Assembly: GCA_934655835.1 (NCBI GenBank)
Contig: CAKUHM010000029.1
Span: 1 to 11,190, forward strand
Direction of reading: 5' to 3'
Length of the DNA: 11,190 bases
Origin: an uncultured Collinsella sp.
GTDB taxonomy: Bacteria; Actinomycetota; Coriobacteriia; Coriobacteriales; Coriobacteriaceae
This document shows positions 1-7,758 of the stretch, one piece after another. The notes under the pieces were generated by a model. That model saw nothing but the letters and a program-made list of their open reading frames with translations, was not told the DNA's origin and did no database searches. Both the position numbers and the translations under genes were made by a program. Position 1 is the stretch's first letter. Every line of letters starts with the position of its first letter.

Positions 1-5
1 CGAAC

Positions 6-689
6 CTACATCTGCATGAACGGATTCTGCATGAGTTCACGCGCGACGGTGGTCGAATCGCCATGACCCGTCAGACAAACGGTATCGGGCGGAAGAACCT
101 TGGCAAGCTTGGCGAGCGAGCGCATAATCGCTGCCTCGTCACCGCCGGAAAGATCGGTGCGACCATGGCTGCCTGGGAAAAGCGTGTCGCCCACGAAGGC
201 GGTGTTTCCCTGCTTGGTCGCAGCAAACAAGACGATGCCGCCCGGTGTATGCCCTGGGGTCTCGATTACCTGTAGGCAGATGTCGCCCACCTCAATCGTA
301 TCGCCCTCGGCGAGCAGGCGCGTCGGCTCACCCGGATCGGGTGTCTCGATGCCCCACATGCCACGCTGCTCCTCGATATTTGCGCGAGGTACCATCACGT
401 CCTTAGCGCACAACTCATATAGTGCGCCGTCGCCAACGGCAGTTCGCACCCCGGCAACCCCACCAACATGGTCGGCATGACCGTGCGTGCAGACGGCGCC
501 GAGCACGCGTACCCCAGGATGTTCGGTGCGAATATGCTCCACAAGACGCTCACCCTCCCACGCCGGATCGACGATTAAGCACTCGTCATTCGACATCACG
601 GCGTAACTGTTGGTCTGAATCGGGCCGTTGACGAGCGTCTCAATCGAAGCCGCGCCTCGGGGCGTCAGGTCCAAAGTCGTATCGTCCAT
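6..689 (-). CDS. Metallo-beta-lactamase-fold hydrolase (glyoxalase II-like)
   Basis: This is a predicted soluble 227-residue metal-dependent hydrolase of the glyoxalase II/YcbL-like branch of the metallo-beta-lactamase superfamily. Numbered from the GTG six bases upstream of the chosen start, the metal-binding set is complete: THGHADH with H71, H73, D75 and H76, then H149 in ETPGHTPGG, D170 in FVGDTLF, and H211 in LTGHGD. These residues would bind two metal ions. The length is normal for single-domain members. I chose the ATG at 687-689 because AAGGAAAG sits 7-9 bases before it, whereas the GTG at 693-695 is too close to that site. It lies 86 bp downstream of rel, the place a similar hydrolase occupies after rel/dtd in many Gram-positive genomes. 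The substrate cannot be read from sequence; S-lactoylglutathione or another thioester is only a family guess. The stop codon is at 6-8, so the gene is complete. Confidence 0.9.
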   Translation of the reverse strand: MDDTTLDLTPRGAASIETLVNGPIQTNSYAVMSNDECLIVDPAWEGERLVEHIRTEHPGVRVLGAVCTHGHADHVGGVAGVRTAVGDGALYELCAKDVMVPRANIEEQRGMWGIETPDPGEPTRLLAEGDTIEVGDICLQVIETPGHTPGGIVLFAATKQGNTAFVGDTLFPGSHGRTDLSGGDEAAIMRSLAKLAKVLPPDTVCLTGHGDSTTVARELMQNPFMQM

Positions 690-709
690 ATGCACACTTT
701 CCTTCTAAA

Positions 710-742
710 TACGTCGAGGCACCAAACGATGCCTCGAACGTA
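710..742 (-). promoter_or_regulatory. 12-bp hairpin between rel and the hydrolase gene
   Basis: The arms 714-721 (TCGAGGCA) and 730-737 (TGCCTCGA) are perfect complements around an 8-base loop. After one bulged base, four more pairs (710-713 with 739-742) extend the stem to 12 bp. On the minus strand it follows the rel stop and is followed only by a short ATTT, then the ribosome binding site of the hydrolase gene. It could be a leaky terminator, an mRNA processing site or a stabilising hairpin that lowers hydrolase expression relative to rel. The structure is seen directly; the role is inferred. Confidence 0.5.
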
Positions 743-775
743 GCCAATATCTATGATGCTGCAAGACTCTCGCGC

Positions 776-3136
776 CTACACGCGACGCTTAAGTTGTGCT
801 CCGCCCTCGCCGGGCATGAGGCGGCGAGCGTCGTAGACCGAGTCGACGCTGCTGATAGAGGCCAGCAGCGGATCCAGACCGCTCGCGTCCGAAATCTCGA
901 CCATGAAGCGCAGGGTTGCGATGCCCTCGCGGTTGGTCGACGTAGCAGCCGAAAGGATGTTGCCGCCCGCATCGCCGATGGCGATGGTGACGTCCTTGAG
1001 CAGACCCATACGGTCCAGGCACTCGACCACAATCTCGACCTGGAAGAGGGTGTCGGCGGCGCCGTCCCACTCCACGTCGATCATGCGCTCGGGATGCTCC
1101 ATAAGGCCCTTGACGTTGGGGCAGTTGGCGCGGTGCACCGAGACACCGCGGCCGCGCGTGATGAAGCCAACGATGTCGTCGCCCGTCACGGGATTGCAGC
1201 AGTGTGCCAGACGCACCAGCAGGCCGCTGTTGCTCTCGCCCTTGACGATGATGCCGTTGCTTGCGCTCTTGCCACGTTTTTGCGGCTTACGGTTGGAGCC
1301 GCGGGCGGGCTGTTTCACGACCTCGGCGATGGCCTCGGCCTTGGTGAGCCGCTCCTCGGGCTTGGGGTCCAAGATCTGCTCGACCTTGTTGCCCACGGCA
1401 CGCGGGGCGACCTTACCGGCACCCACGGCCGCAAACAGATCCTCGAGTTGCTTATAGTTCAGCTGCTCCGCCACAGCGTTGAGCGCACGCGTCGAGCGCG
1501 GCGTGGAAATGCCGTATCCGCGCTTGCGCAGGTCCTTGGCCAGCATATCGCGACCAGCGGCAGCGTCGTCGTCCTTAGTCGCGGCGGCAAAGTAGCGACG
1601 GATATTGGACTTGGCCGAAGGCGTCTTGACAATCTTGAGCCAGTCGCGCGACGGCTTGGAACTCTTGTTGGTCAGAATCTCGACACGGTCGCCCGTCTTA
1701 ATCTCGTGCGTGAGCGGGGCCACGGCACCGTTGATCTTGGCGCCCACGCAGTGGTTTCCCACCTCGGTGTGAACGGCGTAGGCAAAGTCGAGCGGCGTGG
1801 AGCCGGCACGAAGCGCCATGACCTCGCCCTTGGGCGTAAAGACAAAAATCTCCTGGTCAAACAGGTCAACCTTCAGCGAGTGCAGGTATTCCTTGGCATC
1901 GGTGATCTCGTCAGACGCCGCCCAATCGAGTGAATGCTTGAGCCAGTTAATCTGATCGTCCAGACGCTGCGCATCGTTGGTCTTAGACGCAGACGATCCG
2001 CCCGACTTCTTATATAGCCAGTGGGCGGCAATGCCGTACTCGGCCTGCTCATGCATCTCGTAGGTTCGAATCTGAATCTCGAGCGGGCGAGCCGTGGGGC
2101 CGATGACCGTCGTGTGGAGCGACTGGTAGTTATTGACCTTGGGCATGGCGATATAGTCTTTAAAGCGACCGGGCATGGGGTGCCACAGCGTGTGCACCGC
2201 GCCAAGCGTGGAGTAGCAATCGCGCACCGAATGCGTGATGACGCGCAGTGCCACCAGGTCGTAGATCTCGGAGAATTCCTTGCCCTTGCGCTTCATCTTT
2301 TGGTAGATGGACCAATAGTGCTTGGAACGGCCGTTGATCTGGAAGTCTTCCAGGCCAATGCGGTTGAGCTCGTCGGTGAGCGTCTTGATGGTCTCGGCCA
2401 GATAGCGCTCGCGAACCTCGCGCGACTCCGCCACCATGCGCGCGATGCGCTGGTAGGCGTCGGGCTCCAGATAGAAGAAGGACAGGTCCTCGAGCTCCCA
2501 CTTAATGGAACTCATACCCAGACGATCGGCTAGGGGCGCATACACGTCCATGGTCTCGCGCGCCTTAAACAGGCGACGATCCTCGCGCAGGGCCGCCAGC
2601 GTACGCATGTTGTGCAGACGATCGGCAAGCTTAACGATAATGACGCGGATGTCCTTGGACATGGCGAGGAACATCTTGCGCAGCGTGAGGGCCTGCTTCT
2701 CGTCCATGCTGTCGACTTCGATGTTGGTGAGCTTGGTCACGCCATCGACGAGCTCGGCCACCGTATCGCCAAACAGGCCGGAAACATCGGCAAGCGAGGT
2801 CTCGGTATCCTCGACGGTATCGTGCAGCAGCGCGGCGCACACCACGTCACAGTCCATCTTGAGGTCGGCCAAAATGATGGCCACCTCGACGGGATGGTTA
2901 ATGTACATCTCGCCCGAGCGGCGCTTTTGGTTGCAGTGCTTCTCGGCGGCAAAGCAGTAGGCCTGTTCAACCTTAGAGAAGTCGTCCTCATTCATATATT
3001 TGAGGCACAGGCGCTCCAGCTTGTCGTAGCTGTCCGCCATAATCTCGGGCGGCAGCTCATCGGCATGCTTATAGTGCTCCATCTCCGAGAACGGCTGGAG
3101 GGTGGAATCATGGGCGGTACGGGCTGCGGCATCCAT
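776..3136 (-). CDS. rel: Bifunctional (p)ppGpp synthetase/hydrolase, RelA/SpoT family
   Basis: This long Rel protein (786 aa) makes and degrades the stringent-response alarmone (p)ppGpp and works on the ribosome. The N-terminal HD hydrolase looks intact, with H81, H105-D106, E109-D110, D172 and N176 at the positions of the Mn-binding pocket of known Rel enzymes. The synthetase domain (about 247-358) has GRSKHYWSIYQKM, D293, RFKD at 324-327, YQSLHT, and E353 in EIQIRT. RFKD is the RXKD form typical of bifunctional Rel, not the EXDD form of monofunctional RelA. A TGS domain follows (about 428-490), then a zinc-finger region with C646, C647, H668 and C672, and a C-terminal ACT domain (about 698-775). 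The ATG start has AAGGGG upstream. It lies 15 bp after the recJ-helicase stop, so the two are probably co-transcribed. No key residue is missing, and the length is near the usual 720-790. Confidence 0.97.
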   Translation of the reverse strand: MDAAARTAHDSTLQPFSEMEHYKHADELPPEIMADSYDKLERLCLKYMNEDDFSKVEQAYCFAAEKHCNQKRRSGEMYINHPVEVAIILADLKMDCDVVCAALLHDTVEDTETSLADVSGLFGDTVAELVDGVTKLTNIEVDSMDEKQALTLRKMFLAMSKDIRVIIVKLADRLHNMRTLAALREDRRLFKARETMDVYAPLADRLGMSSIKWELEDLSFFYLEPDAYQRIARMVAESREVRERYLAETIKTLTDELNRIGLEDFQINGRSKHYWSIYQKMKRKGKEFSEIYDLVALRVITHSVRDCYSTLGAVHTLWHPMPGRFKDYIAMPKVNNYQSLHTTVIGPTARPLEIQIRTYEMHEQAEYGIAAHWLYKKSGGSSASKTNDAQRLDDQINWLKHSLDWAASDEITDAKEYLHSLKVDLFDQEIFVFTPKGEVMALRAGSTPLDFAYAVHTEVGNHCVGAKINGAVAPLTHEIKTGDRVEILTNKSSKPSRDWLKIVKTPSAKSNIRRYFAAATKDDDAAAGRDMLAKDLRKRGYGISTPRSTRALNAVAEQLNYKQLEDLFAAVGAGKVAPRAVGNKVEQILDPKPEERLTKAEAIAEVVKQPARGSNRKPQKRGKSASNGIIVKGESNSGLLVRLAHCCNPVTGDDIVGFITRGRGVSVHRANCPNVKGLMEHPERMIDVEWDGAADTLFQVEIVVECLDRMGLLKDVTIAIGDAGGNILSAATSTNREGIATLRFMVEISDASGLDPLLASISSVDSVYDARRLMPGEGGAQLKRRV

Positions 3137-3151
3137 CGAGGTCCCCTTCCC

Positions 3152-6100
3152 CTAGGCCCGCGGTACGATCGGGCGGTTAACTTTGGCTAGCATATCAGAT
3201 GCGCACGAATCGAGCGCCCAACTCCGGAAAGCCGAGAACTCCATGCGCGAGCGCAAGCCCTCCAAATAGCGAATTGACCTGCTCAATTGCACGCGGCCGG
3301 GGTTTTCGGCCATCACGATGCGGCGCGTGTCGCCAAGCCCCGAAACGCGGCAGAAACCAAGCTCTTCGAAGATTCCCAGGCCGCTTGCCACCGAACGCTC
3401 GTCGACCGGGGTGCGGGCATCGATGGCAAGGCACATCTGCGCGATGTCGATATCGCTTGCGCAGAATGAATCATCCCCGGTCTTACCGCGGTTGGAGCGC
3501 CACATAGTCTGCAACGCGCGATAGAGCGTGACGAGCTCGTCGCGCTCGGGCGCATAGCAGTCGAGCAGGCGCTCGTTAATGCGGGCATCGCGCGACGAGT
3601 AGAGCAGATGGATCACGGCGGGCTGTCCATCACGGCCGGCACGCCCGCTCATCTGGTTGAACTCGATGGCGCCAAACGGCATGTGGTAGAGCACGACATG
3701 GCGGATATCGGGCAGGTTGACGCCCTCGCCAAAGGCAGAGGTCGAAACGATGCAGCTGAGGCTTCCGTCTCGGAATGCCTCCTCCACACGGCGGCGATCG
3801 GAGCGCGCAAGCCCCGCGTTATAGAACGCAATGCGGGTCGCGCAATCGGGCACGCGCTTGCGCAGCGTCTTGGCAAGCGCCACGGACTGGTCGCGCGAGT
3901 TGACGTAGATGACGGTCTTCTCCCCCGTCGCCACGATAGACACCAGGCGGTTCTCACGGCTCGCAAGATCGCGGTCGTCCTCGAGCTGCAGGTTCTCGCG
4001 CACCGTCTCGTCGACCACTGTACGGGTAATCGGCAGCACGCGGGCGAGCTCGGCCACGACCGGAGCCGTCGCGGTGGCCGTCGCAGCCATAACAACCGGG
4101 TCGCCCAGGGCTTTGAGGATATCGGGCATGTCGAGATAGGCGCTGCGGTCGCCGCCCTTGGCAAGGCCGGCGTGGTGCGCCTCATCGATAACGACAAAGC
4201 CGATGCGGCCCGAACGCGCGAAGCGGTCACGGTGGATAGATAGGAACTCGGGCGTCGTGAGCACGATACCGGTGCGGCCCGAAGCTAGGCCGGCGAACAC
4301 ATCATCGCGTGCGGCCTCCACGGTCTCGCCGGTCAGCACGCCAACGCCAATGCCAAGCGCTGCCATCGTCGACGAGAGGTGATAGGCCTGGTCGGCAACA
4401 AGCGCGCGCAGCGGATAGACAAAGATGCTCGCACGTCCGCGAAGGACAGCCTCGCGCGCAGCATGTACATGGAAGATGAGAGACTTGCCGCGGCCCGTTC
4501 CCATAACGACCAAGACGCTCTGGTGGTCGGCCAAGGCATCGAGCGCCTCAACCTGCGCGCGGTGCGGCTGGTTCGATCCGATAAAGCTATGGATAAGCGA
4601 GCGCGTGAGCTCGGTATAGGAAAGCTGGGCGAGCGTCTCGCGCTTACGCGACTCCAGGCGCAGGCCGGAATCCGCCGGCTGCACGCCACGACGAAGCTCG
4701 CATGCCGGATCATCGACGCTGGGCAGCGTGGTATCGCGAACCAGAACATCCTTGATCATGAGCTTGGGCTTCACACGCCCCTGCCAATGCTCGGCAACGG
4801 CCTCGAACACCAAGTCGACAGCGCTATCGCAGTTGATGAGCTTATCGATTTGCGGCACGCGGAACATAATGGCCGGCACACTCGCGGCGCCATCGGTCGC
4901 CACAAAGCGCATGTGCTCGCCGGTTTTGCCCACCACGGCGCGGTCGCACATCGTCACGCCCTCGGCAGCCAGCAGCGGCACCTTGTTGCCCTGGCCAAAC
5001 GGCTCAAGACGGGAGATCTGCTCGATGGTCTCGATATTCAGCTCGGAAAGGTCGACGGTGGCGGCGACCTCGTCGGTGTCTTCAAAGTCCTCGGCGGAAA
5101 GCTCCGATAGCACGGCGGAAAGGCGGCGGCGGAACTCATCGAGCTTGGATGCCTCGATGGCCACACCCACCGCACCGGCATGTCCGCCGCGACGAATCAG
5201 CAGGTCGGAACAACGCTCGACGGCGTCAAACAGGTTAACTTTGCCCACCGAGCGACCAGAGCCGCGCGCGATACCGTCCTCGATCGAGAACAGCAGCGCC
5301 GGCACGTGATAGCGATTGGTCAAGCGGCTCGCCACGATGCCTTTGACGCCCTCGTGCCAGCCCTCGCCGCCCACGACGATTGCGCGCCCGCCGTCATAAG
5401 TCTCCTCGACCTTCGCCATGGCATCGCGCGTGAGCTCCGCCTCGATCTCACGGCGTTGGCGATTGATTTCCTCGAGCTCGGCTGCCAGTGCACTTGCTTC
5501 GATAGGATCACGGGCAAGCAGCAGGTCGAGCGCCAGCTTGGGATCAGCCATGCGGCCGGCAGCATTCAGACGAGGGATGAGCGAAAACGACAGGCCGTCG
5601 GCCGTAATGGTAGAAAGGTCGGCCTTGGCAAGTGCGGCAAGCGCGATATAGCCGGGACGGGCCGTCACGCGCATCTGCTGGATGCCCTCGGCGACCAGTG
5701 CGCGATTCTCGGGCGTGAGCGGCATCATGTCGGACACGGTGCCCAGCGCCGCGACCTCGATCAGCGAACGCCAATACGACGGCTTGCCCAAACGCTCGCC
5801 CAGGACCTGCACCAGCTTGAGTGCCACGCCGGCACCGGCAAGCTCGCGCGAGGGGCCCTCGTCCTCGAGCTTGGGGTCGGTCAGGGGCACGCCCTGCGGC
5901 ACCTGGTCGGAGGGCTCGTGATGGTCCGTGACCACCAAATCGATCCCCAGGCTCTCCAGATAGGAGACTTCTTCCTTGGCGGCAATACCGTTATCGACGG
6001 TCACGATCAGCTGAGGGCGAGCGAGCTCGTTAACGCGGTCGAGCGCCGCGCGCGAAAGACCGTAGCCCTCGTCAAAGCGATGCGGAATAAACGGCGTGAC

Positions 6101-6439
6101 ATCGGCGCCAAACGTGCGCAGTGCCTCGGTCAACAGGCAGGTCGACGTAATACCGTCAACGTCAAAATCGCCAAAGACCGCAATGTGCTCGTGGTTGCAA
6201 ATAGCACGCTCGACGCGGTCGGCAACGACCGACATGCCCGGGATAATGAGTGGGTCGGCCCAGTCGCGATCGAGCGAAGGCGTCAAAAACAGCTGACCTT
6301 CTTCGATGGATGTAATGCCGTGCGCGACCATAATACGCGCCACCAGCCCGGGAATGCCCAGGCCAGCCGAAAGCTCCTTTTCGAGCTCGGGGTTTTGCTG
6401 AGCGACCGCCCAGCGATGCGTCGTCTTAAGCGATGACAT
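3152..6439 (-). CDS. recJ: RecJ single-strand exonuclease fused to RecQ-like helicase
   Basis: This 1095-residue fusion joins a 5'-3' single-strand exonuclease to an SF2 helicase. Residues 1 to about 570 are RecJ: DHH-family motif DFDVDG (D91, D93, D95), VDNG (D149), DHH at 172-174, DHHA1 motifs GSGRS and GGHAGAVG (418-420), then an OB-type domain ending near 570. Residues from about 605 carry the helicase: Walker A GTGRGKS (K652), DEAH at 752-755, ATATAT as motif III, and QMSGRAGRDG at 929-938, closest to RecQ. I see no clear RecQ zinc cysteines or HRDC domain. RecJ and RecQ act together in end resection and RecF-pathway repair, so the fusion plausibly unwinds and digests DNA as one enzyme. 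I chose the ATG at 6437-6439, where RecJ-like sequence begins after a G-rich stretch. A GTG at 6482-6484 would add 15 unrelated-looking residues. It is probably the first gene of the operon with rel. Confidence 0.93.
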   Translation of the reverse strand: MSSLKTTHRWAVAQQNPELEKELSAGLGIPGLVARIMVAHGITSIEEGQLFLTPSLDRDWADPLIIPGMSVVADRVERAICNHEHIAVFGDFDVDGITSTCLLTEALRTFGADVTPFIPHRFDEGYGLSRAALDRVNELARPQLIVTVDNGIAAKEEVSYLESLGIDLVVTDHHEPSDQVPQGVPLTDPKLEDEGPSRELAGAGVALKLVQVLGERLGKPSYWRSLIEVAALGTVSDMMPLTPENRALVAEGIQQMRVTARPGYIALAALAKADLSTITADGLSFSLIPRLNAAGRMADPKLALDLLLARDPIEASALAAELEEINRQRREIEAELTRDAMAKVEETYDGGRAIVVGGEGWHEGVKGIVASRLTNRYHVPALLFSIEDGIARGSGRSVGKVNLFDAVERCSDLLIRRGGHAGAVGVAIEASKLDEFRRRLSAVLSELSAEDFEDTDEVAATVDLSELNIETIEQISRLEPFGQGNKVPLLAAEGVTMCDRAVVGKTGEHMRFVATDGAASVPAIMFRVPQIDKLINCDSAVDLVFEAVAEHWQGRVKPKLMIKDVLVRDTTLPSVDDPACELRRGVQPADSGLRLESRKRETLAQLSYTELTRSLIHSFIGSNQPHRAQVEALDALADHQSVLVVMGTGRGKSLIFHVHAAREAVLRGRASIFVYPLRALVADQAYHLSSTMAALGIGVGVLTGETVEAARDDVFAGLASGRTGIVLTTPEFLSIHRDRFARSGRIGFVVIDEAHHAGLAKGGDRSAYLDMPDILKALGDPVVMAATATATAPVVAELARVLPITRTVVDETVRENLQLEDDRDLASRENRLVSIVATGEKTVIYVNSRDQSVALAKTLRKRVPDCATRIAFYNAGLARSDRRRVEEAFRDGSLSCIVSTSAFGEGVNLPDIRHVVLYHMPFGAIEFNQMSGRAGRDGQPAVIHLLYSSRDARINERLLDCYAPERDELVTLYRALQTMWRSNRGKTGDDSFCASDIDIAQMCLAIDARTPVDERSVASGLGIFEELGFCRVSGLGDTRRIVMAENPGRVQLSRSIRYLEGLRSRMEFSAFRSWALDSCASDMLAKVNRPIVPRA

Positions 6440-6491
6440 AGGCACCCACCCCCGATAGGGGCAGGTCGCCGCGATACCTCTCACGGTTCAT
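6426..6491 (-). CDS. Possible 21-codon leader peptide overlapping recJ start
   Basis: An ATG at 6489-6491 is preceded by AGAGGA with a 9-base spacer and opens a 21-codon frame, MNRERYRGDLPLSGVGAYVIA. Its TAA lies just past the chosen recJ ATG in another frame, so the two frames overlap by 14 bases. This layout would allow translational coupling of recJ to the leader. It has no recognisable family and no run of regulatory codons. It could equally be chance, since recJ could start at the GTG at 6482-6484 in the same interval. Confidence 0.25.
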   Translation of the reverse strand: MNRERYRGDLPLSGVGAYVIA

Positions 6492-6547
6492 AGCGATGAG
6501 TCCTCTGTGTATGCCCGCTTCGGCAGGCAGATCTGTTGAACGGATTT

Positions 6548-6566
6548 ATTATACCGTGCGGCACGG
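6548..6566 (-). promoter_or_regulatory. Probable recJ-rel promoter -10 with adjoining palindrome
   Basis: A perfect TATAAT on the minus strand (6548-6553) lies about 55 bases before the leader/recJ starts. Directly upstream, in what would be the -35/-10 spacer, is the 13-bp palindrome CCGTGC-G-GCACGG (6554-6566), a possible repressor or activator site. I see no good TTGACA at the matching distance, so recognition may depend on an activator or another sigma factor. The rest of the 224-bp divergent gap (6492-6715) holds a GACGC/GCGTC inverted repeat at 6649-6664 and no clear promoter for the rightward gene. Confidence 0.5.
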
Positions 6567-6715
6567 ACGCAGAGCCTCGCAGCACGCCGTGGTTTCGGTA
6601 AACGATGCCGGTAATAGCCTCGAAATAATCGAGCGTTTCTGACGCGCGGACGCATGCGAGCGTCTAGCATATCCATTCAAACCGGATTCACGAGCAAAGG
6701 GAGTCACAAGAGCAT

Positions 6716-7714
6716 ATGAAGCAATGGGTTGGACTGGGTAAATTTCTCGCGGGGCACATGCAGGTCATCGTTCCGATTTGCGTGACGCTCGGCGTGCTCT
6801 TTCCCCAGCAGATCGGCGTGCTCAAGCCCATCGTTCCCGCCCTGTTTGCCTTTATGACGTTCCAAGGTGCGCTCAGCAACACCTTTCACCAGGTGGCCGA
6901 GGTGTTCCGCCGTCCCCTACATTTGATTTTGGCGTTATTTGTCTCGGCCGTGCTCATCCCCATCGCGGCGTATGCCATGAGCTCACTGTTCTTTGGTTCC
7001 AACCCAAACCTTGTCTGCGGCATCGTGCTCGAGTACAGCGTACCCGTGGCAGTCACCGCCTTTATGTGGATTAGCATGTTCGGCGGCAACGGCCCGCTCG
7101 CGCTCACCATCATCCTGACGTCCTCGGTCATCTCACCTGTGACGATTCCTCTTACGCTCAAGCTCCTGCTGGGCGCCACCGTCTCGATCGACGTGCCGAG
7201 CATGATGCAGAACATGGCCTTTATGATCGCCATCCCCGCCGTGCTCGGCATCGTGATCAACGAGCTCACGCGCGGATGGGGACACGAGAAACTCTCCCCC
7301 GCGCTTTCGCCCGCCTGCAAGTTCATGATGATGGGTGTCATCGCGTCCAACTCCACCGCCATGAGCGAGTACGTGCTGCACATGAATGTTGAGCGCTTGG
7401 AAGTCGCCCTCTTTATTTTGGTCTTCGCCATCAGCGGCTTTGTCGTCGGTTTTCTGGTCGCCCGTGCGTTGCATCTGCCGTATAGCGAGACGACCACCAT
7501 GTGCTTTACCTGCGGCATGCGCAATATCTCTTCGGGCGCCGTCATCGCCACACAGTATTTTCCCGGCGAGGTCGTGTTCCCCGTCATGTGCGGCACGCTG
7601 TTTCAGCAGGTGCTGGCCTCGATTATCGGGCACCTCTTTGAGCGCCTAACCGACGAGGAGCGCGCCAAACAGCGCAAGCGGGTCAAGGCCGGGCGCGACG
7701 CGATGGCACGCTAG
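6716..7714 (+). CDS. Bile acid:sodium symporter family membrane transporter
   Basis: This 332-residue integral membrane protein belongs to the SBF/BASS family (bile acid:sodium symporter and relatives). Roughly ten hydrophobic segments can be seen, at about 14-29, 36-54, 67-91, 97-122, 127-152, 164-183, 200-222, 228-250, 262-283 and 286-307. The family-type loop and re-entrant region shows as CGMRNISSGAV (266-275), which matches the conserved G-x-x-N-S/G signature around a crossover helix. The C-terminal tail after about 310 is basic and cytoplasmic-looking. The ATG at 6716 has AAAGGGAG 11 bases upstream. It stands alone between a divergent operon and a convergent unit. BASS members carry bile acids, pantoate, sulfonates or other organic anions with sodium. 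A bile acid substrate would fit a gut organism but cannot be assigned here. Confidence 0.85.
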   Translation: MKQWVGLGKFLAGHMQVIVPICVTLGVLFPQQIGVLKPIVPALFAFMTFQGALSNTFHQVAEVFRRPLHLILALFVSAVLIPIAAYAMSSLFFGSNPNLVCGIVLEYSVPVAVTAFMWISMFGGNGPLALTIILTSSVISPVTIPLTLKLLLGATVSIDVPSMMQNMAFMIAIPAVLGIVINELTRGWGHEKLSPALSPACKFMMMGVIASNSTAMSEYVLHMNVERLEVALFILVFAISGFVVGFLVARALHLPYSETTTMCFTCGMRNISSGAVIATQYFPGEVVFPVMCGTLFQQVLASIIGHLFERLTDEERAKQRKRVKAGRDAMAR

Positions 7715-7733
7715 GCAGCACACTTTTCGCAGG

Positions 7734-7758
7734 CGCTCGCCTTGCTACGCGAGCGTTT
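7734..7758 (+). terminator. Hairpin terminator of the symporter gene, inside the convergent gene's tail
   Basis: The arms CGCTCGC (7734-7740) and GCGAGCG (7749-7755) are perfectly complementary around an 8-base loop and are followed by TTT on the plus strand. The hairpin begins 20 bases after the symporter stop and overlaps the stop and last codons of the convergent DUF4931-type gene. It could therefore serve both directions, although the minus side has no T run. Confidence 0.55.

Noticed and set aside
690..775. Separate promoter for the hydrolase gene
   Set aside because: Only poor matches (TTGCAG with TACGTT) were seen on the minus strand, not enough to call.
794..1933. 379-codon rightward frame opposite rel
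   Set aside because: It lies entirely antisense to conserved Rel domains, has no ribosome site or family features, and reflects GC-rich codon bias.
5180..6436. 418-codon rightward frame opposite recJ
   Set aside because: It is antisense to the conserved RecJ motifs, rich in His/Arg/Ala low-complexity sequence and without a plausible start site.
6440..6484. GTG start adding 15 residues to RecJ
   Set aside because: No well-spaced ribosome site and the residues do not look like a RecJ N-terminus. It is kept only as an alternative.
6649..6664. GACGC/GCGTC inverted repeat before the symporter gene as an operator
   Set aside because: Five-base arms are too short to stand out in GC-rich sequence, and no promoter could be placed beside it.
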